The notes beneath the pieces were generated by a model. That model saw only the letters and a program-made list of their open reading frames with translations, did no database searches and was not told the DNA's origin. DNA of 64,000 nucleotides from Eunapius fragilis (lineage: Eukaryota; Porifera; Demospongiae; Spongillida; Spongillidae): the NCBI GenBank assembly GCA_963681505.1, contig OY811971.1:5617408-5681407 (forward strand), written 5' to 3'. The position numbers and the translations under genes are program-made. Shown here in pieces: positions 53,940 through 64,000 of the stretch. Numbering within the stretch: the stretch's first letter is position 1; the number at the start of each line of letters is the position of its first letter.

Positions 53940-55679
53940 ACGAAAATGATGCCGATCGAGCAAGGAGGGGCTCGGGCATTTTGCCGCATCAAAATAGTGC
54001 CGAGGCGACAATACATTGCATTTAGCGTTTCAGAGGATGAGTGGGAGTGGATGGCCAAGCGCCTAGCAAATTCTTGATAAAGCCTCCTTTGCAGTTATTC
54101 CCCAGCCTCCATATGCCTCCACTACGAGAGGGACACATATCCAACCTCTTTCAACACAGCCCAAAGCATTGTTCTCTAATTTCTCTTGTTCACCTACTGC
54201 AGCTGAGGCACCTGAGGTCTGACCAGCATCTGAAATCAATGAATTATTGAGGGACGTATAACCTTGATGTCAAATGCTGCAAACCGAGACAGTGACCAGT
54301 TTGGTATCAATATGTCAGCTGGGCGTGATCTGTATTTGGCTGGACCAATACCACAACCTTGCTCCATTAGAGGGGAAAGGTGGGCACGACGGCAAAAGTC
54401 AGCAATACAATCACGCATGCAGTTGTGTCGTGTCATCACATCCCCGGCATAGCGACAAGTTAAAGCATGGTGTCCCAGGCGGTCAAGTTGGCTAGAACAG
54501 TATGGGCATGTTTCTTCCAAATTATAGAGGGGAAGGCCCAACCACCATTTCAGAAGAATGTGAGTTTCATTAGGTTCAAGTGCTAGACCAAGGCCTGGAG
54601 ATGGTACTGTTCGTAACCATGCATGAGCCTGTGGGACTGACTCCGCTAACAGTCGGGCTTTAGTTGCTGTTGTAGCATTGTGTAAGAGGCTACTAAAAGC
54701 AAGCTTCTTGACTTTCTCTGATAGGAAATGCTGCCTGGGTGGTGAAAGGAGGACTGAAACTGTTGTCAAAGCTTCTTCTTCAACAACCTAGTGATTAAAC
54801 ATTGCAATAGCAGTCTGTAAATGTGTGAATTCGGTGGTGGGAGAAAAAGCTCCTGAGAGAGAAATACTGGCCGAAGCGATGTAGGCAGCTGTAGCATGGG
54901 AAAATAGGGAGCGGAGGCCAAAACCTCCATGACGAAAACTGAGCTGTGCTTGCCGACTTGCCATTGGTGAAAGCTGAAGTTCAGTACATTGCTCGAGGCA
55001 ATGGAACACGTCATGCATTGTCAAATTTAGATAACAAATTCAGCACGGAAGGGGTAGGTGGAGTGCACCGGCCAGGTGAGCCGATTTACAAAAACTGGCA
55101 CACTGCCTCAGAATCGTTAAAGACAACTGAGGGTCACAAAGCTATGGAAGCAGTGACAAAAGTTTGCAGGCTGAAAAACGACTATTCTCAATGAAAGAGG
55201 CACAAAGTCCTCGTCATCAATGGGGGCACCCAGGATGTCAAAGTTCAGTGCCAACTGATTGGGAATGAAACAATAGAAACGAGTTGGATCACATGGTCCG
55301 AACAGCTGGCACTTGGAAGAATTCAGAAGCAGACCCTCAGTAGTGCCATAAATATGTACTGCTCTAACTAAGGCAGCAGTGTCCCCTGAAAGAACCTCAT
55401 CATCTATGTACCAACAGTTAAAGTCTAAGGAATTGCACTGTGCATCCTCAGCCAAGGATTTGAGAATGGATTGCAGGACTATGGAGAACAGCCAAAGGGC
55501 CCAAAGGGTCTCCCCTGCTGGACCCCAGAGGCAGAGTGAAGCACCCCCAATGGATGCCACAGTGTAGGGTGTTGGGAATAGTACCACACTACCCAGGGCA
55601 GAAGCTCAGGGAAGCTAGCCAAACACTCATCTAGGATGTCTTGGTGAGAGACAAGATTAAATGCATTCTGCATGTCCAT
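53940..55679 (-). pseudogene. Reverse-transcriptase gene (family A), longest copy
   Basis: Minus strand, in order: MDMQNAFNLVSHQDILDE, GVQQGRPFGPFG, the RT catalytic-site region (NCWYIDDEVLSGD near 55410), EGLLLNSSKCQLFGP, FRHGGFGLRSLFSHATAAYI, LKWWLGLP, a Cys/His cluster (CPYCSSQLDRLGHHALTC), RHNCMRDCIADFCRRA, and RPADILIPNWSLSRFAAFDI, ending in the family A tail near 53950. The RT core plus C-terminal RPAD...AAFD segment suggests a non-LTR element with restriction-like endonuclease. The clade was not determined. It is a fossil, broken several times and truncated at 55679, where a minisatellite resumes. Unlike the other copies it has no proline-rich gene beside it. Confidence 0.65.
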
Positions 55680-55722
55680 TTTGAGTACTCCAAACGTATG
55701 TTTTCATTGGTCCTATACATAT

Positions 55723-55881
55723 CATGGGCGTAAGCAGGGGGAAGGGGGGGGTTTGTTGGGTTTGAACAACTCCCCCTCCCAAAGCGAGGTTACCTTCACC
55801 TACACCATTGAGTTTAAGTTGATGTATGTTATTGTATTAACCAAATTCGACCCCCTACTCTGATGGTTGCGTATGCCCATG
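55723..55881. mobile_element. 159-bp MITE with CATGGGCGTA ends
   Basis: CATGGGCGTAAGCAGGGGG and CCCCC ... GCGTATGCCCATG are flanked by CATAT on both sides. A G run on the left and a C run on the right again pair across the element. Confidence 0.8.
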
Positions 55882-55934
55882 CATATGTGTCCATGCGCCC
55901 ATTGACCCTACACGTGTGCATCCATTGGTACTCA

Positions 55935-56690
55935 CTCATAGGGTTTTAAACTCTCCTCCAATCCCTGACCTTGTCGGGTCATTTTAGTTAAGGGAAGTAG
56001 AAGGAAGGGGTGTGGTTTTAGTTAAAGGAGGTGAAATTTTCACCCATTAGGAGCACACACTTTACCTGTGTCTCTACACTGAGCAGATGTTGGCACATTG
56101 TCACTGCAGTAAGAATGGTGGGACCACCAACTGCTCCTATATAATAACAATGTGGAGAACATTTGCTCAAGAGATGGTCAGGCATTTGTTTGTGCTGTAC
56201 CGTTCCCCCTCATCCCCACTTCCCCATCAGTCCCTCCTCCCCATCACTGCCCTCTTCTCGCCATCACTGTGATTTGATGGGCCCTTCCCGGGGGGAGGGG
56301 GGTTGGGGGGGGGGGGGGGGGGGGGGAGTGATGGCAGTGATGGGAAGAACATCCAGCCAGATTTTCTGGTACTATACTCTTATCTTAGAGCCTCCCTCCC
56401 CCCCCCCCCCATTGGTCAAAAAAACTCCTCCTGATGGTTGAGTGGAGGTGTACATACCCACGTGGTCTGCCAGCAGCTCTCGTTTCAGGCTTAGTGGACT
56501 ATCTACATGACTCCCATCATGGACTATTCATGCTCCAAGGAATGGATGTGTCTCACTAACAGTAACATGTCTGCCTTGTTCTAGCTGGTACATATTTCTA
56601 TATACCGATGCAGCGTTTTATTCATTTAAAAGAAGTGCGCAGACATGCATATAATGAAGCACGCTAAATATTCCTTGCCCTGATCGCACT
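55935..56690. other. Non-coding interval with G and C runs
   Basis: Poly-G at 56291-56327 and poly-C at 56398-56410 may be another run-type MITE (ACTGTGATTTGATGGG ... ), but clear ends were not found. A short exon-like stretch at 56087-56180 is not supported. Confidence 0.4.
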
Positions 56691-56800
56691 AATCAGTTGA
56701 GCAGCTGACAGCATATGACATCATCAGTAGTAGAACCCACGAGATGTTAATATCACGTGCACCTCCGCTCATTGACGCGCCCATCAGCTCTGTGAGGGCT

Positions 56801-57283
56801 TCAATTGAACGATGGCAACAGGGTGAAACGTGCATTAATTGTATAATTAGCGACCATCTTACATTTTTTATTGCACTCGCACAGTCCAGCCTTGGAGCAC
56901 GTGACCAGAGGTGTCTTTGGAACGGTCTCATCAGCGTCCCTCTTCGAACACTCTATTCCGCAACTACATCCTAACCAAGTGCAGCCACATTTAAAATCAC
57001 CACAACCCCATCGTTCGCGGCCAGCAATCCCTTGGTAGTGGTTGGTAATACTTTGCTCGGCAATTCTAGCTTTAGAGACATCATCACAGTTGCTCAGAGC
57101 TGATATGCACTTGAAAAATTCTGCGGTCACTCCTGCGTTACAATCATCGATAAAGTTTCCAGAACCGTTGACAGGTAGCAAAGAGGAACAAGTATCGTTG
57201 CACCCATTCAGCGCAACACTCGTATGTAGCAATACAGCTACGCATAGCAATATGAAGTAGTACATTATGTATGCAATGCGCAA
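56801..57283 (-). CDS. Small secreted cysteine-rich protein, family unknown
   Basis: A 160-residue frame begins MRIAYIMYYFILLCVAVLLH, a good signal peptide ending near TSVA. The second Met (MYYFILLC) may be the true start. The mature part has about 16 cysteines (NGCNDTCSSLLPVNGSG, FFKCISALSNCDD, WGCGDFKCGCTWLGCSCGIE, TCSKAGLCECNKKCK), which suggests several disulphides, perhaps toxin- or matrix-like. A GTAAGA sequence after CECNKK could be a splice donor, so the last 15 residues are uncertain. No related gene lies in the window. Confidence 0.6.
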   Translation of the reverse strand: MRIAYIMYYFILLCVAVLLHTSVALNGCNDTCSSLLPVNGSGNFIDDCNAGVTAEFFKCISALSNCDDVSKARIAEQSITNHYQGIAGRERWGCGDFKCGCTWLGCSCGIECSKRDADETVPKTPLVTCSKAGLCECNKKCKMVANYTINARFTLLPSFN

Positions 57284-57868
57284 TTAACTGCGTATGTGTC
57301 GACATCGCTTTTTATAACCCCGTTGAAGTTAGCCGCACATTCCTCGTGCCACACATTCTGTTATTAATATGAATTGACATTTCTAATTCAGCGGCGGTCG
57401 TGGGACACGAGCCAGTACATAGGAACCTTTCCCATGTACCCTGAAGTGGGATCCACATGACAAGCCAATGCTAACATCACCTGAATCAGACTCCTTTCGC
57501 TTTGAACGTTTGAATGTTTGGCCGCAAAACGGAGAGGGGGGGGGGGGGGGTGGGGGGGGGAAGCGGGGGATGATAATAGATTTTTATTGCATTGGATGCC
57601 ATCCACAGGTGATACTTATTTAGATTCAATTCATTTTGGCTGTCTACTGTGAAATAAACACCCCGCCTTCTGCAAAAAAAAAACCTTTCTATCATTTAAC
57701 ACCCACGCAGTGACAATTAATGGTGAACCGCTCGTAGGATCGCGCACGCTTTTAGGTATCGCTAAACAAGAATATAACCTATGTTAATCGTGTTCGTGCA
57801 TTCCAAGAAAGCGCTTTGTGCATTTGCTTGCATTGCTTTCTTTGGCAGATCAAGCTTTCAGGGAACAA
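57284..57868. other. Intergenic with one poly-G run
   Basis: A G-rich stretch (57536-57568) is the only structure. No gene is seen. It may contain the promoter of the cysteine-rich protein gene (TTTTTATAACCC near 57310, TATA-like on the minus strand). Confidence 0.4.
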
Positions 57869-57871
57869 TTA

Positions 57872-58105
57872 GGGGGCGCCTCCAAACTATTTTGGAAAAG
57901 TTAACGTCACTTTGACGTTGGGGGGGGGGGGGGGGGGGGGGGGGTTCAGGCTCGTGACGTTATCCGATGTACTGACAAAAAAATGGCGGCCGGACTCCCA
58001 CAACCTTCGATATCAATGACGTTATGAGGGGGGGGGGGGGGGGGGGGATTATAATGAAACGTCAAAATGACGTTAACTTTTTCAAAATAGTTTGGAGACG
58101 CCCCC
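57872..58105. mobile_element. Harbinger-type MITE with TTA duplication and G runs
   Basis: The ends GGGGGCGCCTCCAAACTATT and its near complement are flanked by TTA on both sides (57869-57871, 58106-58108), the PIF/Harbinger signature. AACGTCA motifs and two poly-G runs lie inside. Confidence 0.85.
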
Positions 58106-58175
58106 TTAGTTCGATGCAGAGTCGCTACTGACTACCTGAATGTGTTACCGGTGTTACCCGGTTGAACCCAATCCA

Positions 58176-58950
58176 TTGAGTGTATGGTTTCGGTACAAGC
58201 TTTATGGCAAAGTGCACATCGTTATGTGTATTCATGCATCAATCACTGAATAAAAGTCTCTTTCAAAACGTGTATGAGAACATGCCGCAGAGGCAGGACT
58301 CGTTCAAAGTTTCCTTTTGTGACAATGAAAAGTGGTCACTAGGCTGGAAGTAGCCGTTGCAAAACCCGATCAAAAGACAAGGCATTCGATGCTAAAAAGA
58401 TTTGAAGCAAAGCATTATTTTCCTTTTCAGCATCGAATGACTAGCTTGTTTTGAGATCGGGTTTTACATCAGCAGCTACTGTGGCTACTGGCATGGTCAT
58501 CGTCGCAAAAAGAAAATGTGAACGAGCACGTACACAGTCCTCCTGCCTCGTATAACATGTTCTCACAGCAAGTTTTAAACAGACACTTTTTATTCAGTGA
58601 TCATTACGCTCCCGGCTCGTGGAAAATTAGCATTACACTTTTGGGGTACCACAATTGAAGTGTTAATATCAATGTGGTAAGCGATGCAGCTGATTCCAAG
58701 TGTTAAACTGCTGTTTAAACTTCGAGTCACGTTGTATTACGTAATAGAATGTGACTCGAGTCGCGACCGCGCCGACTCTTTGATTGTCAGTCGTACATCT
58801 ACCCCAAAAATGCAACGAATGTGTGTAATTTTCCACTGTTCCAAGCTGTTGTTTTCCGCTGTTCCGAGCCGGGAGTGTACACATGACAATGTGCACTTTG
58901 CTATACTGTACATGCAGCTTGTACCAAACCATACACTCAATGAATTAGTT
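58176..58950. mobile_element. Inverted-repeat element carrying a nested MITE
   Basis: CATTGAGTGTATGGTTT with GGTACAAGCTT at 58176 is inverted at 58885-58950. The left arm continues after the nested MITE as CTCCCGGCTCG (58608), matching CCGAGCCGGGAG on the right (58863). The middle has no coding sequence. Confidence 0.65.
58244..58599. mobile_element. 356-bp MITE with CACTGAATAAAA ends, nested in another element
   Basis: CACTGAATAAAAGTCTC and TTTTTATTCAGTG are imperfect inverted ends, flanked by AT on both sides. GATCGGGTTTT and its complement form an inner pair. CACTG ends with a 2-bp duplication recall the CACTA group. Confidence 0.75.
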
Positions 58951-59827
58951 TATCCATTGTATGATGGATATCACTCGTACTGCATTCATCAAGCCAATTC
59001 AAGGTAATTGTTCTCTAAAGGCTTGATCTGCCACAGAAACGAAAAGGAAGCACAACATATCGAGCTGGAAATTTTGCGGTCAAATGGATTACGCGGTACA
59101 GTCTGACCTCGTTTAGAGCGCACTCGTTATAAGTGCAGTCCCTCGTTAGATGTATTGAAAATTATTTCATGGTTAATGCGGGTATCACACATTATATATG
59201 TCTACAATACCCAATCTATGCCCTAAGTATGGTAAGAGCGCAGGGAACAAACGTCGCGCTACTAACGGAGGAATTTTATTCGGTCATTGCGTAATTCAAT
59301 GTCCGTAGAATTGTATTGACACATTCAGAAAACTGCAGCTAACTGCAGAAAAAAATCAAATATATGACAAGGTGCTCTCGGATTTGCAATGTGGAGTAGT
59401 TTTGTTTGCACCTTAGGTACTAATATCCACACTTTCACATTAATTATGCAAGGTTTCCAACGTCCTTTCATTTTATCTCATTTCGCTATTCAGTCATTAT
59501 TCTTTCCCAACCAAATGATATTTTCCTTAGGTGCTCACGGATTATATGAGAGCAGTTGGTGTACTTATTTCAGAGCTTAGAGCCTTCATATCGCACTTCC
59601 GTTGAATAGATAGTGCGATACACCCCACATAACACGATCATCACGTGCCATGCACTTATCGTCAGTCAGCCCTAGCTGTTTATTGATGTTGTAGTTAAAT
59701 GACCGATAATTATTGTAATGTACTGACTTTGCATGCATGACCACATGTATAGGAGTGGCTAGGTCGCCCTAATTGGGATTACATGTTACAAAGACCGAGG
59801 TGGCGATTACACAAAGGAGTAGGCCAC
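58951..59827. other. Unique AT-rich sequence, nothing recognised
   Basis: No coding sequence, RNA gene or repeat that I can support. Confidence 0.4.
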
Positions 59828-60342
59828 TCATAGAATCAACAGGATCTTGCAAGTCTCAGAAAACTGGTTAAGTAGCATGAATGCAAAACGGTAGTAGCAT
59901 GATCTGCCTCTATGTGGGGATTGATGATGTGGGGGTGGTCCCGGACATTGCCTCCGGCTGGATTGGAATCCACTTGATGCACCCTCTTCCCCTTCCTCTA
60001 AAGACTCCGGTATGTTGGAAGACCTCCCGGTGCTGGTCTGGGGACTGAGGGGGACCCTGGGTCTAAGGACAGGCGGGAGATGTTCCTGCTCATAGTGACA
60101 CTGTAGGAGGGAAGGAGAGGGGGAGTCCCCACGGGCTCTCAGATAAGGGCAAAGTCGGTTGGTGGCGGTGGAGGGGGCTCTCCTCTGGTACAAGGGGGCC
60201 TGGTGGTCCCCCACAACAATGGAGCAGCACCTTGAGCTGGTATGGTTGTGTGGTCGTTCATGGACAACAGGGATGCATGGCTACCCCTACTCCCGGCATC
60301 CAACACTCCCAGGAGCTTGTCATAATGAGGGTCACTGAGCAA
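59828..60342 (-). other. Uncertain open region, proline-rich
   Basis: Two overlapping frames look weakly protein-like: SDPHYDKLLGVLDAGSRGSH (near 60330) and RSSNIPESLEEGEEGASSGF (near 60010). They could be parts of one gene with a frame change or chance. No family is recognised. It lies head to head with the transposase fragment at 60356. Confidence 0.25.
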
Positions 60343-60355
60343 AACAACTCAGAAG

Positions 60356-60838
60356 ATGAGACTGCATGCTGTCATTGATAATTCAGTTGAGATGGAAATA
60401 CAGGATGCTAGCAATCATGAATCAAGTACATCTTATCAAAAGCGTATGGAGATAAGTGCAGGTCCGCATTACAATTTACTAAAATGGATTTGTATAATGC
60501 ATTTTGATTCGAATCTTTTTCAAGTACAAGTTAACTAAGACAGCGATTTTACCTATGTGTGGGCTCATTATACTTTACTACAGCTCATTGATCATCCACT
60601 TCATAAAATCTTCCGCACAAGTTTGGATGGTGTGTTAAATGTTTTGTCACTGGGTAAAATAGAAGGAACATTATTTATTGTCTGTCCAAATGATTCATGC
60701 AATCAGCTGTATACAGAAACATTTCTGCTGCCTTGCAAGACATGCACTCATGTCACAGTTGGTAAAAAATGTGATTATGAGCTAGGATACTTTAAAAACA
60801 TGGCCTTTTTGAAGAAAAAAAGGGTGCCACCCTTATGA
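60356..60838 (+). pseudogene. Transposase N-terminal fragment (Plavaka/CACTA-like zinc segment)
   Basis: The second part reads FIVCPNDSCNQLYTETFLLP with CKTCTHVTVGKKCDYELGY. The C-x4-C-x2-LY ... C-x2-C pattern with a terminal Cys is common in the N-terminal region of CACTA/Plavaka-type transposases. The first part (VEMEIQDASNHESSTSYQKR) is acidic. The catalytic part is absent. Confidence 0.4.
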
Positions 60839-61330
60839 TAGCAAAAGGCCAGTCTGGCCCTAGCATTCCACACGTTTCGAATAGGTATTTTCCCATTTGT
60901 GAGCCAGGTATTCTCTTTAGGAAGTGTTCGGCCTCTCTGCGGTGTAGCAGACCATCCACTGACAGCACTATTGGTGAAAAGTTACCCCTCTGCTCGACTA
61001 CAGTCTGCTCGTAGACCCTCTTCTTCTCTATAGCTCCAGTCTCTGGAATGGCTTCAGGTGAACAATTGCGATGAGGAGCATCAGTATCAATAACTTTGAT
61101 ATCAAATAATGCCTCCACCTGAGATTACCATACCCCTCGTATCCCTTAAGTCCAGTCACAGCCCACCATCTCCATTGTTAGCATCAGCCCCTCTGACAAC
61201 TGGTTCCTTGATGACATGTGTCCATACCTGTGATGCAATATCTCCCAGGCAGTCTCTGATTTCATTGTGTCAGATAAGTCCCGGCTCCCTTCTTGCAGTC
61301 AAGGGCATGCTGAAGGGTTAAGGTGGCAGT
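60792..61330 (-). pseudogene. C-terminal fragment of a second reverse-transcriptase family (B)
   Basis: The minus strand reads RHNEIRD-like then GDIASQVWTHVIKEPVV (61220-61190 region) and ALFDIKVIDTDAPHRNCSPE ... NFSPIVLSVDGLLHRREAEH. The order of these motifs is that of the C-terminal domain found after the RT in a widespread animal RT element family. It is a fossil fragment. It overlaps the end of the preceding transposase fragment, so one inserted beside or into the other. Confidence 0.5.
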
Positions 61331-61375
61331 GGCACCTTGTGTGTACGCTTAAAATGATGAATTACATTTGAGACA

Positions 61376-61562
61376 AAACTTATAGGGAAGCCCAATCTAC
61401 TTTCTCTTGCCTAGCTTCTCACCTGGCCATCATCACCTCTTCCCACAAAGGTAAGGTGCTCACAGAGCTATACAGCAGGCTGAACTTCACCCTGGTTCGG
61501 GCCGTGGCTAGAGCCTTATTGGCAAGATGTGCTCCCTCCCTTGACCTCCAGGATATCTTTTG
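61376..61562 (+). pseudogene. 3' fragment of RT family A, convergent with proline-rich gene 4
   Basis: SHLAIITSSHKGKVLTELYS ... LNFTLVRAVARALLARCAPS is the family A end. It is a fossil. About 80 bases later a family P MITE begins, and beyond it lies the 3' end of proline-rich gene 4 on the opposite strand. The TATGAGCTATAA word after the stop is shared with the copy near 36990. Confidence 0.55.
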
Positions 61563-61642
61563 AATTTTTCTATGTAATGTGTTATATACGTATTATTAGT
61601 ACTATGAGCTATAATATATGCTCTATTATGCCACTCTAATTA

Positions 61643-61948
61643 TACAAGATATAAAAATTTAATTAAAATAAAATTGGTGATGTAGGATTTGTAGACAGCA
61701 ATTGAGTAAAAAGTAAGGAAACAAGGAATTACGGATTTTAGGCATTCATTTAATTATAAATATTACAGACCTACATTATTTAGCAAATCTACCTCCTTGA
61801 AAATTCTGTGCTAAATGTAGGTATGTAATATTTATAATTAAATGAATGCCTAAAATCCGTAATTCCTTGTTTCCTTACTTTTTACTCAATTGCTGTCTAC
61901 AAATCCTACATCACCAATTTTATTTTAATTAAATTTTTATATCTTGTT
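61643..61948. mobile_element. Palindromic MITE family P, copy E (diverged)
   Basis: The arms (ATACAAGATATAAAAATTTA ... and its complement) are nearly perfect with each other, but much of the sequence differs from copies A-D. The loop motif TTTAGCA/TGCTAAA and the AGGAAACAAGG box are kept. Confidence 0.85.
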
Positions 61949-61949
61949 T

Positions 61950-62378
61950 CACACATTTTTATGCATGAGAATAAACGAAGGAGGAAGTATATATGCATAT
62001 TGAGGCATGGATTGGGCAACCTTAGAATCATATTCTATCGTAGCACAAGAGATCGTTTGATCTGCTCACATGCAATCGAACAGTGGGGAAGGGTGAGGTG
62101 CAATGGGTGGAGCAGGGCACGCCTACTCCCAGCTACATGTAAGCCGGGATCCGCCTCTGGTAATAAGCAAAAATTATAATATCAGAGATACATGTATTGA
62201 ATAATTGTGCCACTGTGCCGTGTAATGCAAGATTACTTCGCATGGCGAGGAAGTAATTCATCTCGGCGCAATCACATGCACGCTCTTAACTAAACTGTCT
62301 TAACTTGGTCGGAAGAGATCGGTACGGCGCAAACGGTAGCCCTGCTATATAGCATTCAAAAAACATTAGTTGTATTAA
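61950..62378. other. Spacer with a hAT MITE remnant
   Basis: GGGATCCGCCTCTGG (62146-62160) is the right end of a hAT-type MITE like that at 24.5 kb; its left end was not found. Otherwise this is the 3' region of proline-rich gene 4. Confidence 0.45.
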
Positions 62379-62799
62379 TTATAATAAATATACGTATTGT
62401 TTGATCGAATCTGAAATCCCCCCCCTCCCCCTTCCTCGTCGCCTTCTATAAGGCCGAGCTCCGGGAGGCCTCCAATATGGATGAGGAGGCCATATTCCCC
62501 ATGGGACTGGGGCCAGCGGTGGCGCTGGTGGGAGCAGCGGAGCAGGAGCCAGCGGTGGAACTGGGGCAAACAGAGCTGGGGCCAGCGGAGCAGGAGCCAG
62601 CGGCGGAACTGGGGCAAGCAGGACCGGAGCAGGGACCAGGACCGGTACTGGAGAATAGGGAGGGCCCTCCTCACCCGAGTCATCGATATCCAGGGCGTCG
62701 ACAGCAAACAAATTTGCCGCTTCTTCTTCCGTGACCTACAAGGGTAATATATATAGACATAATGCCATGCATGCAAATCCTACGTACACATGCATACCT
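62379..62799 (-). CDS. Proline-rich, RG-tailed protein gene 4 (two exons)
   Basis: A tiny first exon (ATGGAAGAG, 62799-62791) has a GTATG donor. The second exon follows a CCTTGTAG acceptor at about 62742 and joins in frame to give MEEVTEEEAANLFAVDALDI. Then come an acidic stretch, Pro/Ala/Leu repeats (PAPVLLAPVPPLAPAPLAPA), a tryptophan motif (VPWGIWPPHPYWRPPG) and a basic tail (ARPYRRRRGRGRGG), ending SIKQYVYLL. TATATAAAG about 60-80 bases upstream is a likely TATA box. It has the same plan as genes 1-3 with a clearly different sequence, and the frame is intact. Helitron helicase sequence lies upstream on the same strand. Confidence 0.7.
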
Positions 62800-63119
62800 C
62801 TTCCATATCTTAAAGAAGTAGAAATATTGTAAAGAGTGAGTGAGAAAATTTGCTTTATATAAACCAAAACTGATCTAAGGATTAAATTATTGGAACGGCC
62901 TCCCATGTGTTGAACAAACCAACTATATATGCGGTGGTGGGCGTGGGGCTGAATTAAGACGGCCTGCATTTCTAAATGGTTAGTATTTGCTGATGTACGT
63001 GCATGAAACTGCACACAATCACGTGTAGAGAGAGGCCTAGGGTTGCTGCCACTTTAAATCGACTTATGCATGGGTAAAAACATTGATTTCTCTCTTGTAC
63101 CTGACGACATCTAGTACAT

Positions 63120-63670
63120 GTAAGACCACATGTTGGGCTATACCATGTGTGTTATGCACACAGGAAGGAGGCAGGCTTGCTGTGGTTTTATTACAGCTGC
63201 AAGTTGTATAAAAAGTTTTCACATGCCTTGCAGCTGTAGACACAGAGCCATTAATATACATGCTACCCCAAGGTCACAGCTGCAACCCTAATTGGCCATT
63301 TGATAAACTTGTAAAGCATAAATTACAATGACGTACTTGAGAACACAGGGATGTTCAGGTTTGCAGCCATAGAGATGTTAAGACCAAATGCTGGGACACC
63401 ATACATGGAATCATGGTTAGTCCTGCAAAGCATAAATCACTTATCCAAATTGAAACTGTAGCTCTTTTAAAAAAGAGCTGCATGTAATAGGTAACTGGTT
63501 CCAGCTGAAAACAGGAGAACATCATGGAGGATCCATTGGTGGTCCATGTGCATGTTTTAGCAGCCATAGAAGCTATGACAAGGTTTTAGACCACACACCG
63601 TGCCACCATATATGGTATGGAATGCAGGAAGGGGCAGGCTTGTGGTTTTATGGATGCAAAGTTGCAAGAT
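63120..63670. repeat. Two diverged direct repeats upstream of proline-rich gene 4
   Basis: On the minus strand ATAAAACCACAAGCCTGCCC ... TGTGTGGTCT occurs at about 63660-63590. A related block (AATAAAACCACAGCAAGCCT ... ACATGTGGTCTT) occurs at about 63195-63125. TTACTTATCC-type remains between them were not resolved. Confidence 0.5.
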
Positions 63671-63685
63671 AAATGAGAGATCTAT

Positions 63686-64000
63686 GATAGCACAGTCTAA
63701 TGATAAACCCTGACACTTATGGATGGTCACTGCAAATGCTAGTATCAGAGGAAACTGCTTTCGGTACACAAAGCATTTCTGAATTACCTGAAATTTGCTT
63801 CGCACTCTTTTTATTTGGCATTCTTTTGCAGGGTTGTGGTCAAACATGACATGGATGCAATCCACGCCAATTGATTTAATAGTGCCTAGGGCCCCATTAA
63901 CTAAGCCTTCCATGGTACTGATGTTTCTACGCAACATCACTCTTGCACCAACTGCTAACTTCAGCACAGCCTCTAAACCTGCTGTCAAGTTACAGTCTAG
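63686..64000 (-). pseudogene. Third Helitron: helicase fragment, diverged
   Basis: The minus strand, entering from the window end, reads AGLEAVLKLAVGARVMLRRN, GLVNGALGTIKSIGVDCIHV and QFPLILAFAVTIHKCQGLSL, then stops matching after DCAIIDLS. It corresponds to residues of about 1560-1640 of copy 1, with many substitutions, so it is another family. The final helicase motif and any OTU domain are missing here, replaced by non-coding sequence leading to proline-rich gene 4. Confidence 0.85.

Noticed and set aside
53940-55679. Calling RT family A an LTR or virus-like element
   Set aside because: No long terminal repeats, protease, integrase or capsid segment is seen, and the C-terminal Cys/His plus RPAD segment fits a non-LTR type better.
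58669-59007. Overlapping open frames on both strands near the inverted-repeat element
   Set aside because: They lie across the arm and centre of a non-coding inverted element and show no protein family features.
1-64000. tRNA or rRNA genes
   Set aside because: I recognised no cloverleaf with conserved boxes or ribosomal RNA segment. A covariance-model scan would be needed to exclude them.

Overview
This is a eukaryotic genomic window, most likely from a sponge (demosponge-like). The inference rests on spliced genes with very short introns (48 to about 400 bases), animal gene families (FRRS1-like DOMON/cytochrome b561, 5-oxoprolinase, fibronectin-III membrane protein, AIG1-like GTPase) and a very dense load of DNA transposons. 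I name no species. The assembly has a 200-base N gap at 50532-50731, flanked by two near-identical 600-base copies that differ mainly in homopolymer length. Many frame breaks elsewhere may therefore be sequence errors rather than true decay.

Layout. 1-15.7 kb: a large Helitron with a Rep/helicase/OTU gene (exon from 424, main exon 7302-13252). A 5.6-kb DNA transposon (1031-6644), which carries a decayed BEN-like gene between huge subterminal repeat arrays, sits in its first exon. Downstream lie a small proline-rich, arginine-tailed gene (14573-15109) and, converging on it, the 3' part of a reverse transcriptase (RT) gene (15466-15728). 15.7-18 kb: palindromic MITEs and a second proline-rich gene. 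18.1-24.8 kb: an FN3 membrane-protein gene and, tail to tail, a complete FRRS1-like gene. 25.4-28.8 kb: an apparently intact 11-exon transposase gene whose N-terminus resembles the RAG1 N-terminal zinc-binding/RING region. 29.4-31.9 kb: a GH16-like secreted protein gene broken by two MITEs, then the last exons of a membrane protein. 34-40 kb: further Helitron 5' ends, an RT gene split by a hAT element, another proline-rich gene, a deleted Helitron copy and a captured fragment of the GTPase gene. 40.8-42.3 kb: the GTPase gene. 42.7-51.7 kb: a 5-oxoprolinase gene. 52-64 kb: MITEs, RT fragments, a cysteine-rich secreted protein, another proline-rich gene with its RT neighbour, and the start of a third Helitron.

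The most interesting signal is a conserved three-part arrangement seen three times: Helitron helicase gene, then a proline-rich/RG-tailed gene on the same strand, then a convergent RT gene a short way beyond. The third instance comes from a clearly diverged Helitron. Either sponge Helitrons of this lineage carry an RNA-binding-like protein and an RT, or a site-specific LINE repeatedly targets the end of the proline-rich gene. Both would be worth establishing.
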